The notes under the pieces were generated by a model. That model was not told the DNA's origin. It was given only the letters and a program-made list of their open reading frames with translations, and ran no database searches. 64,000 bases of DNA from the NCBI GenBank assembly GCA_050176585.1, contig JBFXHX010000013.1, forward strand, positions 41,088 through 105,087, given 5' to 3'. This DNA comes from CAYYWP01 sp050176585 (GTDB taxonomy: Bacteria > Desulfobacterota > Binatia > HRBIN30 > CADEER01). Shown in pieces: positions 43,336-52,547 of the stretch (the first letter of the stretch is position 1; each line of letters opens with the position of its first letter). Both the position numbers and the translations under genes were made by a program.

Positions 43336-45375
43336 ATGACGCGGTATACCGACGGCTCCGGCCGCGAATTTCTCGACAGCCGCGCGTATGGTTTCGCGCG
43401 CGTCGCCGTGTGCGTGCCACCGGTGCAAGTCGCCGATACGACCTTCAATGCGAACGCGCACATCGCCCAGCTCGAGGCCGCATACCGAGCCGGGGCCCAT
43501 TACGCGCTCTGTCCCGAGCTCGGTCTGAGCGCGTACAGCTGCGGCGACCTGTTCTTCCAGGAGGTGCTGCTCGACGGCGTGCGCGAAGCGCTCGCGCGGG
43601 TCGCGGCCGCCAGCGCCCACTGGAACATGTTGATCACGGTCGGCGCGCCGCTGACCGCCGGCGGCTTGCTCTTCAACTGCGCGGTCACGCTGTACCGCGG
43701 CCGCGTGATCGCGGTCGCCCCGAAGTCGTACCCACCCAACCATCTCGAGTTTTACGAGCTGCGCTGGTTCCGCCCCGCCGGCGACGCGCGCGAGGGGTGC
43801 CTCGCGCTGCTCGGGGACGAGGTGCCGTTCGGCACCGACGTCCTGATCGAGGCGCCGCACCTGCGCGGGTTCGTCTTGCACATCGACATCTGCGAAGACC
43901 TGTGGGTTCCGATTCCGCCCGGGGCGGAGGCGGCGCTGGCGGGCGCGACTGTGCTGGCCAACCTCGCGGCCTCGAACATCACCGTGGGGAAGTGGGAATA
44001 CCGCCAGCTGCTGGTGCGCAGCTCCTCGGCGCGCAACCTGGCGGTCCAGATGTACAGCGCGTCGGGTTTCGGCGAGTCCACGGCCGATCTCGCCTGGGAT
44101 GGTCACGGGCTGATCGCCGAGCGCGGCCGCTTGATCGCCGAGACGGCGCGCTTCGCGCTGCAAGGGACGCACGTCGTCGTGGACGTCGACCTCCAGTCGC
44201 TGGCCCACGACCGCATGCGGCAGACGTCGTTCGGCGGCAACGCGCGCGAGCACGCAACCCGCGCGTTCCGCCGCGTGATCTGCGAAGCCAGCGGCGAGAG
44301 CCGCACGCGCGCCACCTGGGAGCGCCTGGCGCGGCACGTCGAGGCCCACCCGTTCGTGCCCAGCGACCCGGCCGAGCGCGATCTCCGCTGCCGCGAGGTA
44401 TTTCTGATCCAGGCCACCGCGCTGGCGCGCCGCCTGCATGCGCTGCCGCCGGAGGGTCGCCGCGTCATCGTCGGCGTCTCCGGGGGACAGGACTCGACCC
44501 ATGCGCTACTGGTGGCCGCGCACGCGCTCGACCTCCTCGGGCTCGAGCGCGCGCGGCTCATCGCGGTGACGCTGCCGGGCCTCGGCACCACCGAGCGCAC
44601 GCGGCGCAACGCCGAGCGCCTGGCGCGCGCGCTCGGCGCGAGCTTCCGGGCGATGTCCATCTCGGCGCTCAGTCAAGCGGTGTATGCGGCCATCGGTCAT
44701 CCGCCCGAACGCGAGGACGTCACGTTCGAGAATGTCCAAGCCTGGCTGCGCAAGTTGCTGCTGTTCGCCACGGCCTCCCAGCAACGGGGCATCGACCTCG
44801 GCACCGGCGACCTGACCGAGCTCGCGCTCGGCTGGTGTACCTACGGCGGCGATCACCTCAGCCATTACGGCGTGAATGCCGGCGTCCCGAAGACCCTGAT
44901 CACGTTCCTGATCAACTGGACGGCGGAGGTGATCTTCGCCGGCGATGCGGAGGTGCAGTCGGTGCTGCGCGACGTGCTCGCCACGCCGATCAGCCCGGAG
45001 CTGCTGCGCCCGGGGCGCGAAGGCGAGATCCTGCAGCGCTCGGAGGACATCGTCGGCCCCTACGAGCTGCACGACTTCTTCTTGTACCACGTGCTCCGCT
45101 TCGGTTGCGGTCCGCGCCGCCTGGCGCGGCTCGCGCTGCACGCCTTCGGCGAGCGCTATGCGCTCGACGCCATTCGGCACTGGCTGATCGTGTTCGTGCG
45201 CCGATTCTTCGCCAACCAGTTCAAGCGCGACGCGATGCCGGACGGCCCCAAGGTGGGCTCCGGTGGAGCGCTGTCGCCGCGCGGCGACTGGCGCATGCCG
45301 TCCGATGCCTCGCCCGCCCTCTGGCTCGCCGAGGCCGAAGCGATCCCGGCGCACATCGAGCATACCGCCGCGTAG
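43336..45375 (+). CDS. nadE: Glutamine-hydrolysing NAD+ synthase NadE
   Basis: This 679-residue two-domain enzyme makes NAD+ from nicotinate adenine dinucleotide with ammonia derived from glutamine. The N-terminal nitrilase-type glutaminase has its triad at E61 (CPELGLSAY), K130 (PKSYPPN) and C186 (DICEDLW). The C-terminal synthase has SGGQDST as P-loop-like ATP pyrophosphatase motif, TLPGLGTTERT, NVQAWLRK and GTGDLTELALGWCTYGGDH. Length is that of bacterial two-domain NadE (about 680). It is divergent from the isomerase at 42540 and stands alone otherwise. Confidence 0.96.
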   Translation: MTRYTDGSGREFLDSRAYGFARVAVCVPPVQVADTTFNANAHIAQLEAAYRAGAHYALCPELGLSAYSCGDLFFQEVLLDGVREALARVAAASAHWNMLITVGAPLTAGGLLFNCAVTLYRGRVIAVAPKSYPPNHLEFYELRWFRPAGDAREGCLALLGDEVPFGTDVLIEAPHLRGFVLHIDICEDLWVPIPPGAEAALAGATVLANLAASNITVGKWEYRQLLVRSSSARNLAVQMYSASGFGESTADLAWDGHGLIAERGRLIAETARFALQGTHVVVDVDLQSLAHDRMRQTSFGGNAREHATRAFRRVICEASGESRTRATWERLARHVEAHPFVPSDPAERDLRCREVFLIQATALARRLHALPPEGRRVIVGVSGGQDSTHALLVAAHALDLLGLERARLIAVTLPGLGTTERTRRNAERLARALGASFRAMSISALSQAVYAAIGHPPEREDVTFENVQAWLRKLLLFATASQQRGIDLGTGDLTELALGWCTYGGDHLSHYGVNAGVPKTLITFLINWTAEVIFAGDAEVQSVLRDVLATPISPELLRPGREGEILQRSEDIVGPYELHDFFLYHVLRFGCGPRRLARLALHAFGERYALDAIRHWLIVFVRRFFANQFKRDAMPDGPKVGSGGALSPRGDWRMPSDASPALWLAEAEAIPAHIEHTAA

Positions 45376-45387
45376 CGGCGCGGCCGG

Positions 45388-45846
45388 TCACCGCGGCGCG
45401 CGCGGCGCGTCCGGGCTCGCCGCGGCCGTGAACAGCCGGCGCGGGAAGTCCCACGCGACTTTTTTCACCAGCCAGAACGGCGCGCCGGCGGCGATGTACG
45501 TCGCGCGTCCCGCCGGCTTCCCGATCCCCGCGCCGCAGGCCTTCGCGGTCTCGCCGTATCCCTCGCCTTTGGGGAGGGCGCGCGCGAGATCGACGGGAGT
45601 GCAAGCCAGCGCGGCGGCTCCGCCGACCAGGATGTACGTCCCGATGCCGACGGTCTTCGCGGGCGCGGTGACGAACGGTCCATCGGCGTCGTACGTGTGG
45701 ATGTCGAGCCACGGCGAATCCGGGTCGCCGTCGGCGGCGCGCGCGCCGGTGGCGCTGTAGACGAGCGCCGCGACCAGCCAACCGAGCCGGCCGGGCACGC
45801 TGCGCCGACCACACGACCTCTGCAAGCGAGCCGGTGCGGGTGCCAT
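45388..45846 (-). CDS. Exported small protein of unknown function
   Basis: This 152-residue protein starts at ATG 45846. The basic N-terminal region and hydrophobic LGWLVAALVYSATGARA make a signal peptide. The mature part has a second hydrophobic stretch (TVGIGTYILVGGAAALAC, about 70-87), two Cys (ACTP and KACGAG) and a C-terminal PFWLVKKVAWDFPRRLF segment. No known family is recognised. It may be a small envelope protein. A longer upstream reading to 45969 is not supported by sequence quality. Confidence 0.6.
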   Translation of the reverse strand: MAPAPARLQRSCGRRSVPGRLGWLVAALVYSATGARAADGDPDSPWLDIHTYDADGPFVTAPAKTVGIGTYILVGGAAALACTPVDLARALPKGEGYGETAKACGAGIGKPAGRATYIAAGAPFWLVKKVAWDFPRRLFTAAASPDAPRAPR

Positions 45847-45961
45847 GCGGGTCAGGCCTCCTAGCCCGGATTGGCCAGTGCGTCCACTTCGATAAACGTC
45901 CAACGCTTCGCGTTGAAGGCTCCGACGAGATAGGGATCGGCAAAACCCGGGGGAGGGTGGC

Positions 45962-46972
45962 ATGAGCATACGCGCGTACGAGATTCAGCGGGGCATCGGC
46001 ATCGAGGGCCTGGCGGCGGTCGAGCGGCCGGAGCCGCGGGCGCAGCACGGGCAGGTCCTGGTGCGGATACGGGCCACCTCGTTGAACTATCGCGACCTCA
46101 TGATGGTGCGGGGATACTTCGGCGCGCTCCGGGTGCCGCTGGTGCCGCTCTCCGACGGCGCCGGCGAGGTGGTGGAGGTTGGGCCCGGCGTGACGCGCGT
46201 GAAGCCCGGCGACCGCGTGATGGGCACGTTCTTCCAGAGCTGGATCTCCGGACCGATCGGGCGGAACGTCATGCGCTGCGCGCTCGGCGGCGGCATCGAC
46301 GGCGTGCTGGCGGAAGTCGTCGCGTTGCGGGAAGACGGCGTCATACCCATCCCGGCGCACCTGTCGTGGGAAGAAGCGGCGACGCTGCCCTGTGCCGCGC
46401 TGACCGCCTGGCAGGCGCTGGTGACCCGCGGCGGACTGAGCGCGGGCGATACGGTCGTGGTGCTCGGCACCGGCGGCGTGTCGGTGTTCGCCCTGCAGTT
46501 CGCCAAGCTGCACGGCGCGCGGGCGATCGTCACCTCCAGCAGCGATGCCAAGCTGGCGCGGGCGCGCGCGCTCGGCGCCGACGAGACCATCAACTACCGC
46601 ACGACGCCCGACTGGGACGAGCGCGTGATCGAGCTCACCGGCGGGCAGGGCGCGGATCACATCGTGGAGATCGGCGGCGGCACACTGCCGCGCTCGCTGA
46701 ACGCCGCGGCCCCGCATGGCAACGTGGCGATCGTAGGCGGGTTGGCCGGCCCGCCGGAGGGCGTGAACCTCCGCGAGATCCTCCTGAAGGAGCTGAACGT
46801 GCGCGGCATCGTGGTCGGCAGCTGCGAGATGTTCCAGGCGATGAACCGCGCGATCGCGCAGCATCAGCTCCGCCCGGCGATCGACCGCGTGTTCGGCTTC
46901 GACCAGACGGTGGACGCGTACCGTCACCTGGAGAGCGGCGCGCACTTCGGCAAGGTGGTGGTCACCATCTGA
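45962..46972 (+). CDS. Medium-chain NAD(P)-dependent oxidoreductase (quinone/alcohol type)
   Basis: This 336-residue MDR-family protein has an N-terminal GroES-like domain (VLVRIRATSLNYRDLMMVRG, LSDGAGEVVEVGPGV, KPGDRVMGTFF) and a Rossmann domain with GTGGVSVFALQFAKL as dinucleotide-binding motif, then SDAKLARARALGADETINYR and a terminal GKVVVTI. The residues that bind catalytic zinc in alcohol dehydrogenases are not evident: DGAGEV stands where GHE is expected. It is therefore likely a zinc-free quinone or enoyl reductase-like enzyme. Start is ATG 45962. The 3' end overlaps the FUSC gene on the opposite strand by 49 bases. Confidence 0.9.
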   Translation: MSIRAYEIQRGIGIEGLAAVERPEPRAQHGQVLVRIRATSLNYRDLMMVRGYFGALRVPLVPLSDGAGEVVEVGPGVTRVKPGDRVMGTFFQSWISGPIGRNVMRCALGGGIDGVLAEVVALREDGVIPIPAHLSWEEAATLPCAALTAWQALVTRGGLSAGDTVVVLGTGGVSVFALQFAKLHGARAIVTSSSDAKLARARALGADETINYRTTPDWDERVIELTGGQGADHIVEIGGGTLPRSLNAAAPHGNVAIVGGLAGPPEGVNLREILLKELNVRGIVVGSCEMFQAMNRAIAQHQLRPAIDRVFGFDQTVDAYRHLESGAHFGKVVVTI

Positions 46973-49242
46973 GCCACGCCGCCGGGTTCCGGCAGCACCG
47001 CGCGCACGAGCTCCGCCTCGAGCTTCGGCAGGAGCTCGACGATGCGCTGCAGGTGCGCGACCTCGGCCATCATCGCCTCGCCCGCAGCTTGTGGCCACGC
47101 CGGCAAGAGCTCGCGCCGGGCGGAGTCGATGCGGCTCGCGAACGCCGCCCACGCGGCGCCGAGCTCGGCGGCCGGCTCGGCCGCCAGCTCGCGCGCCGCG
47201 GCACACGCGTCGCGGTGGCGGCGCGAGGTCGTGAGCGCGCGGTGATGGCGGGCGTCCAGCACGCGCACGAGGCGCTGCAGGCGGCCGCGCGCGGCGCGCT
47301 CGACCTCCAGCAGGGCGGCCGCGGTCTCGGCAGGCAAGGGCGGGCGCGGCGCCGTGCGGCGGCTGCGGCGGAGGAGCGCGTAACGGTGCACGAGCCGGCG
47401 GAGGATACCTGCCGCGTTCACGGCTGCATCCGGATCGACGCCGCTCGCGGCGCCTTCGATGCGCGCTTCGCCGGCCAGGCGCAGCAGGTCGGCCAGTCCC
47501 GCGGTCGTCTGGTCGGTCAAGCGCGTCGCGGCCGCGACCGGCAGCAGCGGTCGGCCGGGCTCCGGCCCGCCGGCGAGCAGATTGCGCAGGAGGTCGGTGA
47601 AGCGGCTGACGATTTGCCGGCCCGCGTAATCGGGCGCGACGATCTGGAAGACGCCGAGCAGCACCGCCGCGCCCACCACCGTCCCGAGAAAGCGCCACAG
47701 CGCCACGTGCACGTCGGTGATCGGCGCGTTGCCGATGAGGATGATCATGTAGGTCGCCGCGGTCTGCACGCCGAGGTATGAGAGCGCCGGGCCGGCGAGC
47801 GCCACGTACGCGCACGGGAATGCAACGAGAAAGACGATCAGCAACCACGCCGTGACATCGGCCGTGTTCGGCATCACCGCGATGGTCGTCAGAATCGCCA
47901 GCACGCCGCCGGCGACCACGCCGGCAATCCGCAGACCGGCTCTCCGGATCGTTGCCCCGTAGCTGCCCTGGGCGAGGATCAGCGGGTTCAGCACTGCGGT
48001 TTCCATGCTGCGCGCCTGTGTGGCGACGCCGATCAGCAGGGCGAGCACGCACGCGAAAGAGATCTTGGCGGCGAACTGCGCCGCGTACGGGTCGAACGGA
48101 GGCCACAGCCGCCGGGGCGGGCGCTGACCGGGCTCGGCAGGGACGTGCTCGAGCGCCTCGGGGGGCGTGTGGAGCACGTCCGCCAGCCCTTCGAGCGCCT
48201 GCACGAGCGTTTGCACTCTGGTCGACTCCGCCAATCCGATCCCTTGCGATCCGGGAGCGGACGGCGCGCGCTCGCGGGCGCGGAGGGCTTCCACGAGGGC
48301 CCGGTAGTCGGGCCAGGAGGCGGCCGTCGTGCGCGCGTCCGCCAGCACGTCGTCCGGCCTATGCGCTGCTGCGGCGTAACGCGCGAGCCCGTGATCGAGC
48401 GCGTCGAACAGCGCGGTGAGCTCGCTGTCGAGGTGCGCGGCCATCGGCGCGGGCAGCCGGTGCGGCGCGGCGGCTTCGGCGATGGCGACGAAGGTCGCGG
48501 CGCGCTCGGCGGCGGTGATCAGCGCGACGAACGCGCGCTCGAGCACGAGGTCGAGATGCTCCATCCGCACCAGACCGAGCAGCTGCAGATGCGCGGCGAG
48601 GGCGGAGAGTGGAGGCGGATCGGCCGCGAGCGGCGGCGCGCCGCCGCGCAGGCGCGCGCCGGCCTCGCCCAGTCGCGCACGCGTGCGCTCGAAGCTCTCG
48701 GCCAGCGCGGCCGCGAGCCGGTCGCGCGCCGGCGGCAGCGCGTGCAGCCTCGCCAACACGGTCGCGGTGGTCACGCCGATCGAGAACCCTACCGCCATCG
48801 TCAACGCGGTCGCGCCGATCGCGTGCGGCGCGAAAACGCCGCTGTACGTGACGCCGGCGATGATGAGCGCGAGGCAATAACCGCTGATCGGGTTTTGCCG
48901 AATCGGCACCAGATACGTGATCACCGTCAGGACGACGAAAAAGCCCGGCAGCAAGAGCCAGGGGAGCTGGACCGCGATGCCGACGGCCACGAAGGCGAAC
49001 GCCGCGCCGGCCCAGATGGCGAGCAGGCGGAGCGCGAGCAACGACCAGGTGCACACGACGCTCGGCATGAGCGACTTGAAGGCCATCAACGGCGCGGGAA
49101 AGCTGGCGAACTGGACGAGAAGACCCGCGGTGAGCGCCGCGACGGTGCCGCCGCTCATCGCGAGGGCGGCGCGCACGCGGCCGGGCAGCGGCGCCAGCTC
49201 GTCGCGCACCCAGTGCGGCAGCAACGGCGCCGGCCGCGTCAT
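46924..49242 (-). CDS. FUSC-family inner membrane efflux protein (AaeB-like)
   Basis: This 772-residue protein has two membrane blocks, each of five to six helices (about residues 25-175 and 385-540), each followed by a helical cytoplasmic region. This is the FUSC architecture. FPAPLMAFKSLMPSVVC, LVPIRQNPISGYCLALII and the second half's LGVQTAATYMIILIGNAPITDV are typical. AaeB exports aromatic acids such as hydroxybenzoates with a HlyD partner, AaeA. Here the partner is at 49409 and a DUF1656 protein precedes it, the same order as in aaeXAB-type operons. ATG 49242 is the chosen start; a start at 49320 would add an arginine-rich leader. Substrate is unknown. Confidence 0.88.
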   Translation of the reverse strand: MTRPAPLLPHWVRDELAPLPGRVRAALAMSGGTVAALTAGLLVQFASFPAPLMAFKSLMPSVVCTWSLLALRLLAIWAGAAFAFVAVGIAVQLPWLLLPGFFVVLTVITYLVPIRQNPISGYCLALIIAGVTYSGVFAPHAIGATALTMAVGFSIGVTTATVLARLHALPPARDRLAAALAESFERTRARLGEAGARLRGGAPPLAADPPPLSALAAHLQLLGLVRMEHLDLVLERAFVALITAAERAATFVAIAEAAAPHRLPAPMAAHLDSELTALFDALDHGLARYAAAAHRPDDVLADARTTAASWPDYRALVEALRARERAPSAPGSQGIGLAESTRVQTLVQALEGLADVLHTPPEALEHVPAEPGQRPPRRLWPPFDPYAAQFAAKISFACVLALLIGVATQARSMETAVLNPLILAQGSYGATIRRAGLRIAGVVAGGVLAILTTIAVMPNTADVTAWLLIVFLVAFPCAYVALAGPALSYLGVQTAATYMIILIGNAPITDVHVALWRFLGTVVGAAVLLGVFQIVAPDYAGRQIVSRFTDLLRNLLAGGPEPGRPLLPVAAATRLTDQTTAGLADLLRLAGEARIEGAASGVDPDAAVNAAGILRRLVHRYALLRRSRRTAPRPPLPAETAAALLEVERAARGRLQRLVRVLDARHHRALTTSRRHRDACAAARELAAEPAAELGAAWAAFASRIDSARRELLPAWPQAAGEAMMAEVAHLQRIVELLPKLEAELVRAVLPEPGGVAQMVTTTLPKCAPLSR

Positions 49243-49408
49243 GCGGTTCCCGCACGCGGCGGTACCGCGCCGCGGGCGCGGGCGGGGAGCTCGCGGCGGC
49301 CGCAGGCGGCGCACCCGCAAGCGGCGTCGCGGCCGGTCTCAGGCCCGCCGCGGTTGCAGAGGAGCGAGACGGCGACCGCGGTGGGTCGCCGCGCCGCGCG
49401 GCGCTCGG

Positions 49409-50431
49409 TCACCCGGCTCCCCGCACGGTCACAACGGCGGTCTGCCCCATGCGAAAGGGATGGGCGGGATCGGATTCCTCGAGCACGATCCGCACCGGAA
49501 AGCGCTGCGCGAGCCGCACCCAGTTGAGCGTGGGCTCGACGGCGGGGAGGACGCCCACCGTCGCGCCGTTTTGCTGATAGAGGGCCCACCCGATGCCCTG
49601 CACGCGTCCGCGAAAGCGCCGCGCCGGGTAGCTGATCAGGTACACGTCGGCTTCCATGCCCGGCGCGATGTGCTTCAAGAACGACTCGCGGAAGTTCGCC
49701 ATCACGTACCACTGGCGGTCGTCGACCAGCGCGAACACCTCCTGGCCCCTGTTCGCGTACTGGCCGACGGCGATGTTCAGGTTCGTGACGTACGCATCGA
49801 TCGGCGCGCGCACCTCGCAGTACTGCACGTTCAGCTCCGCGTCGTACACCGCCGCCTGCGCCGCCTGGCGGCGCGCGTTCACGTCCCCGAGCTGGCCGAG
49901 GAGGTCCCGCTGCCGGCTGAGCTCCGAGCGCGCCCGCTCGACCGCCGCCCGCGACGCGCGCGCCTTCGTGCGCGCCTCCTCGACCTGGTCGCTGGTGACG
50001 AACTGCCCCTTGAGCAGCGGCTCGACGCGCCGCAGATAATCGCTCGCATAGGCCGCCTCGGCGTCCCGTTCGGCGAGGCTCGCGGCGGCCGCATCCACGG
50101 CGCGCTCGTAGCCCTTGATCTCGAGATTGGTGAGCTCGAGCTGGGCGCGCGCTTGATCGAGCGCGGCCCGATACGGGCGGGGATCGACCACGAACAGCAG
50201 ATCGCCCTGCGTCACGCGCTGGTTGTCGACGATCGGCAGCTCGACGATCGGCCCGCTCACGTGCGGCGCGATGCCGATGGTGTTGGCGCGGACGTAGGCA
50301 TCGTCGGTGCGGGGGTGAAGATAGACGGCGCGGTAGACATACGCGCCCATGATTACCGTGGTGATGACGATCGCGGCGCCGACCACACGGCCGACCACGC
50401 GCAGCGCGAGACTCTCCCGCTCCCCGGCCAC
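49409..50431 (-). CDS. HlyD-family periplasmic adaptor (AaeA-like)
   Basis: This 340-residue membrane fusion protein has one N-terminal membrane helix (about 15-35), then TDDAYVRANTIGIAPHVSGPI, the first half of the lipoyl/barrel-sandwich domain, with VDNQRVTQGDLLFVVDPRPY. A long alpha-helical hairpin rich in Ala, Arg and Glu (about 75-185) follows, then APIDAYVTNLNIAVGQYA and a beta-barrel domain. It links an inner-membrane pump to a TolC channel. The TDDAYVR start fits EmrA/AaeA adaptors. Start is GTG 50431. It lies seven bases after the DUF1656 gene and 166 bases before the FUSC gene, on the same strand. Confidence 0.93.
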   Translation of the reverse strand: MAGERESLALRVVGRVVGAAIVITTVIMGAYVYRAVYLHPRTDDAYVRANTIGIAPHVSGPIVELPIVDNQRVTQGDLLFVVDPRPYRAALDQARAQLELTNLEIKGYERAVDAAAASLAERDAEAAYASDYLRRVEPLLKGQFVTSDQVEEARTKARASRAAVERARSELSRQRDLLGQLGDVNARRQAAQAAVYDAELNVQYCEVRAPIDAYVTNLNIAVGQYANRGQEVFALVDDRQWYVMANFRESFLKHIAPGMEADVYLISYPARRFRGRVQGIGWALYQQNGATVGVLPAVEPTLNWVRLAQRFPVRIVLEESDPAHPFRMGQTAVVTVRGAG

Positions 50432-50438
50432 CAGTGCC

Positions 50439-50750
50439 TCACACGCGAAAGAACAGCAGCCAGGTGGTCATCGTCAGCAGCAGGGCCAGGCAGCCGTAGA
50501 CGAGCGGCAGCGGGCCCAGATGACCCTCGAGTCCGACGCGCGCGAATAGCAGTCGGAGGACCACGGTGGCCGCGATGCCGGCGATCAGGCAGAGCATCCA
50601 GGCGGGGAAGAACGCGCCTTCCAGGTCGAAGACCGGATCGTAGCGCGGTAGCGCGAGCGCTGCAGGTATGCCGATTGGACCCGCGGCGCGGTTCGTATAT
50701 GCACGGCGCCGCGTGCGCGTCAGCGCGCCAAGCCGCGTACCGTCGAGCAT
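50439..50750 (-). CDS. DUF1656 small membrane protein (AaeX-like)
   Basis: This protein of up to 103 residues carries a DUF1656 core in its C-terminal 70: DLEGAFFPAWMLCLIAGIAATV and, after a short loop, LVYGCLALLLTMTTWLLFF, two membrane helices. DUF1656 proteins accompany FUSC and HlyD genes in aaeXAB-type operons; their function is unclear. The conserved part starts near LPRYDPVFD. The only ATG is 50750, which adds an unusual basic leader, so the true start may be a non-ATG codon nearer the core. That ATG shares the palindromic CATG with the divergent tolC-like gene. Confidence 0.8.
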   Translation of the reverse strand: MLDGTRLGALTRTRRRAYTNRAAGPIGIPAALALPRYDPVFDLEGAFFPAWMLCLIAGIAATVVLRLLFARVGLEGHLGPLPLVYGCLALLLTMTTWLLFFRV

Positions 50751-52236
50751 GGCGATACTAGAGACACGATCAGCGGGCCCGAGTAAAGCCCGCGCGCACG
50801 CACTGGCACTGCTCGGGCTGGCGCTCGCCGCGTGCGACATCTGGCGACCGCCGCCCGACGTTCGCCAGGCGCTCGCGCCCGAGACGCTGGCCCCGCCCGC
50901 GCGCGACCGGCCCTGGACGCCGCGCGACGCGGAGACGGCGCTCGCCGCGCCACCCGAGGCGTGGCGGACGAGCGAGCGCGTGTTGCCGAGCGAGTCCGAC
51001 ACGTACGATCTTCCGGCGCTGCTCGACGTCGCGCTGCGCGACAATCCGGACACGCGCGCCGCCTGGGAGTCGGCGCGCCAGGCCGCCGCCGGATACGGCC
51101 GCGCGCTGGCGCCGTTCTATCCGCGCGTCGGCGTCGAAGTGGGGATGACGCCGGCGAGCCGCTACCAGGAGCCCGTGAAAGGCGATCCCTTGACGATTCA
51201 TATGCGAGCGGCCGAGCCGTCGATTGCGCTCACGTACACGCTCCTCGACTTCGGCCGGCGCGCGCAATCCGCTGAGCTCGCCCGGCAACGCCTGGTGGCG
51301 GCCAATTTCGCCTTCAACCGCCGGCTGCAGGACGTCGTGTTCGACGTGCAGCGCGGGTACTACCGCCTCGACGCCGCGCACGGGTTGGAGCGCGCGGCCG
51401 AGCGCAACCTCCAGCTGGCGCGGACGGTGCTCGCCGCCGCCGAGGAGCGGCTCGATGCCGGTCTCGCCACGCGGCCCGAAGCGTTACTGGCGCGCCAGGT
51501 GGAGGCGCGGGCGCGCTACGACCTCGAGAACGCGCACGTCGAGGTGAAGAACGCCGAAGCCGATCTGGCGCTCGCGCTCGGCTTGCCGGCGAACCGGCCG
51601 CTGCGCATCGAAACGCTGGCCGCGTCGCGTCCTACCGAGCTCGACCACGCGGTAGACGCGCTCATCGATGCGGCGATCCGGCAGCGCCCCGACCTCGCCG
51701 CGCGGGTCGCGGACCTGCGAGCGGCGGAGGCGTCGATCGCCAAAGCGAAAGCCGACTTCCTGCCCCGCCTCGGGTTCCGCGGCCGCTACGGGCAGCAGAT
51801 CTGGGACTATTCCGCCGCGAATCGCTCGGGCCTGCGTGCGAACGAGCCGGCGTACGAGACGCTATTTACGTTCGAGTGGGATCTGTTCAGCGGATTCGAC
51901 CGCTTGAACGCGCTCCGCGAAGCGGAAGCCGCGGGCGAACGGGCGCGCGCCGAGCTGGCCGCGACGGAGCTGGACGCCATCGCCGAGGTCTGGCGCGCTT
52001 ACCACGACTACCGGGCCGCGGCGCGGAAGCTCGATTTCGCCGAGGCGTTGCTGGCGGCGTCGCAGGACGCCTACGACGGCACGTTCAAGACCTACGAAGC
52101 GGGCTTGAGCGACATCGTCGAGCTGCTCACCGCCGAACGCGACCTCGCGAATGCGCGGTACACCCTCGTCCTGTCGCGCGCCGAGCTGCTGATTTCTGCA
52201 GCCCGCGTGGCGTATGCCGCTGGGGCAGGCAGGTAG
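50749..52236 (+). CDS. TolC-family outer membrane efflux lipoprotein
   Basis: This 495-residue protein has a lipoprotein signal ending ALAAC (Cys at about residue 29) and two TolC repeats with long alternating helices. Landmarks are LPALLDVALRDNPDTRAAWE at the first repeat, IALTYTLLDFGRRAQ, and LFTFEWDLFSGFDRLNALREAE plus TYEAGLSDIVELLTAERDLANAR in the second repeat. It forms the outer-membrane channel for the HlyD/FUSC pump encoded divergently on the minus strand. Its first ATG (50749) overlaps the DUF1656 ATG, so the two units are transcribed back-to-back from a compact region. Confidence 0.93.
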   Translation: MAILETRSAGPSKARAHALALLGLALAACDIWRPPPDVRQALAPETLAPPARDRPWTPRDAETALAAPPEAWRTSERVLPSESDTYDLPALLDVALRDNPDTRAAWESARQAAAGYGRALAPFYPRVGVEVGMTPASRYQEPVKGDPLTIHMRAAEPSIALTYTLLDFGRRAQSAELARQRLVAANFAFNRRLQDVVFDVQRGYYRLDAAHGLERAAERNLQLARTVLAAAEERLDAGLATRPEALLARQVEARARYDLENAHVEVKNAEADLALALGLPANRPLRIETLAASRPTELDHAVDALIDAAIRQRPDLAARVADLRAAEASIAKAKADFLPRLGFRGRYGQQIWDYSAANRSGLRANEPAYETLFTFEWDLFSGFDRLNALREAEAAGERARAELAATELDAIAEVWRAYHDYRAAARKLDFAEALLAASQDAYDGTFKTYEAGLSDIVELLTAERDLANARYTLVLSRAELLISAARVAYAAGAGR

Positions 52237-52547
52237 GAGCGACAGCGGGTAGGACGAGCTGTTCGGCTCTTACGGCGGGGATGTTTGCCCCCGCTCCGCG
52301 CGCGCCGGCGGAGCGGGAGGGAATGGCCGCACGCTGTGGAATTGCACGAGCGCGAGCGGCGCCCTGCAGGCGCGGACTCTATGCTTCACGCCGACTGCAC
52401 TTCGCGACGAGCCCGCCGATCGTGCTTTCCGCGCCCGGCCGTCATCGCCCGGTGCACCGCCCATAGGTACTGTCCCCCCGCGACACGACCGGCAGGTCAG
52501 CGGGCCTATCGTGACAGCGCGACAGCGTACGAGCGTCGGCCTCGATC
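52237..52547. other. Intergenic spacer without genes, containing repeat B copy
   Basis: This 311-base gap between the convergent tolC-like and sod genes holds a repeat family B copy (52287-52386, minus strand). The remaining 160 bases next to sod have no supported gene, tRNA or clear terminator. Confidence 0.6.
52287..52386 (-). repeat. Dispersed repeat family B copy
   Basis: On the minus strand it starts AGCATAGAGTCCGCGCCTGC, continues with GAGCGCGAG-type and GTGCAATTCCACAGCGTGCGG words, and ends in a hairpin CCCGCTCCG...CGGAGCGGG followed by GGG. The terminal hairpin arms and the AGCATAGAGTCCG start match the copy at 35148. It lies 3' of the sod gene on the same strand. Confidence 0.6.
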
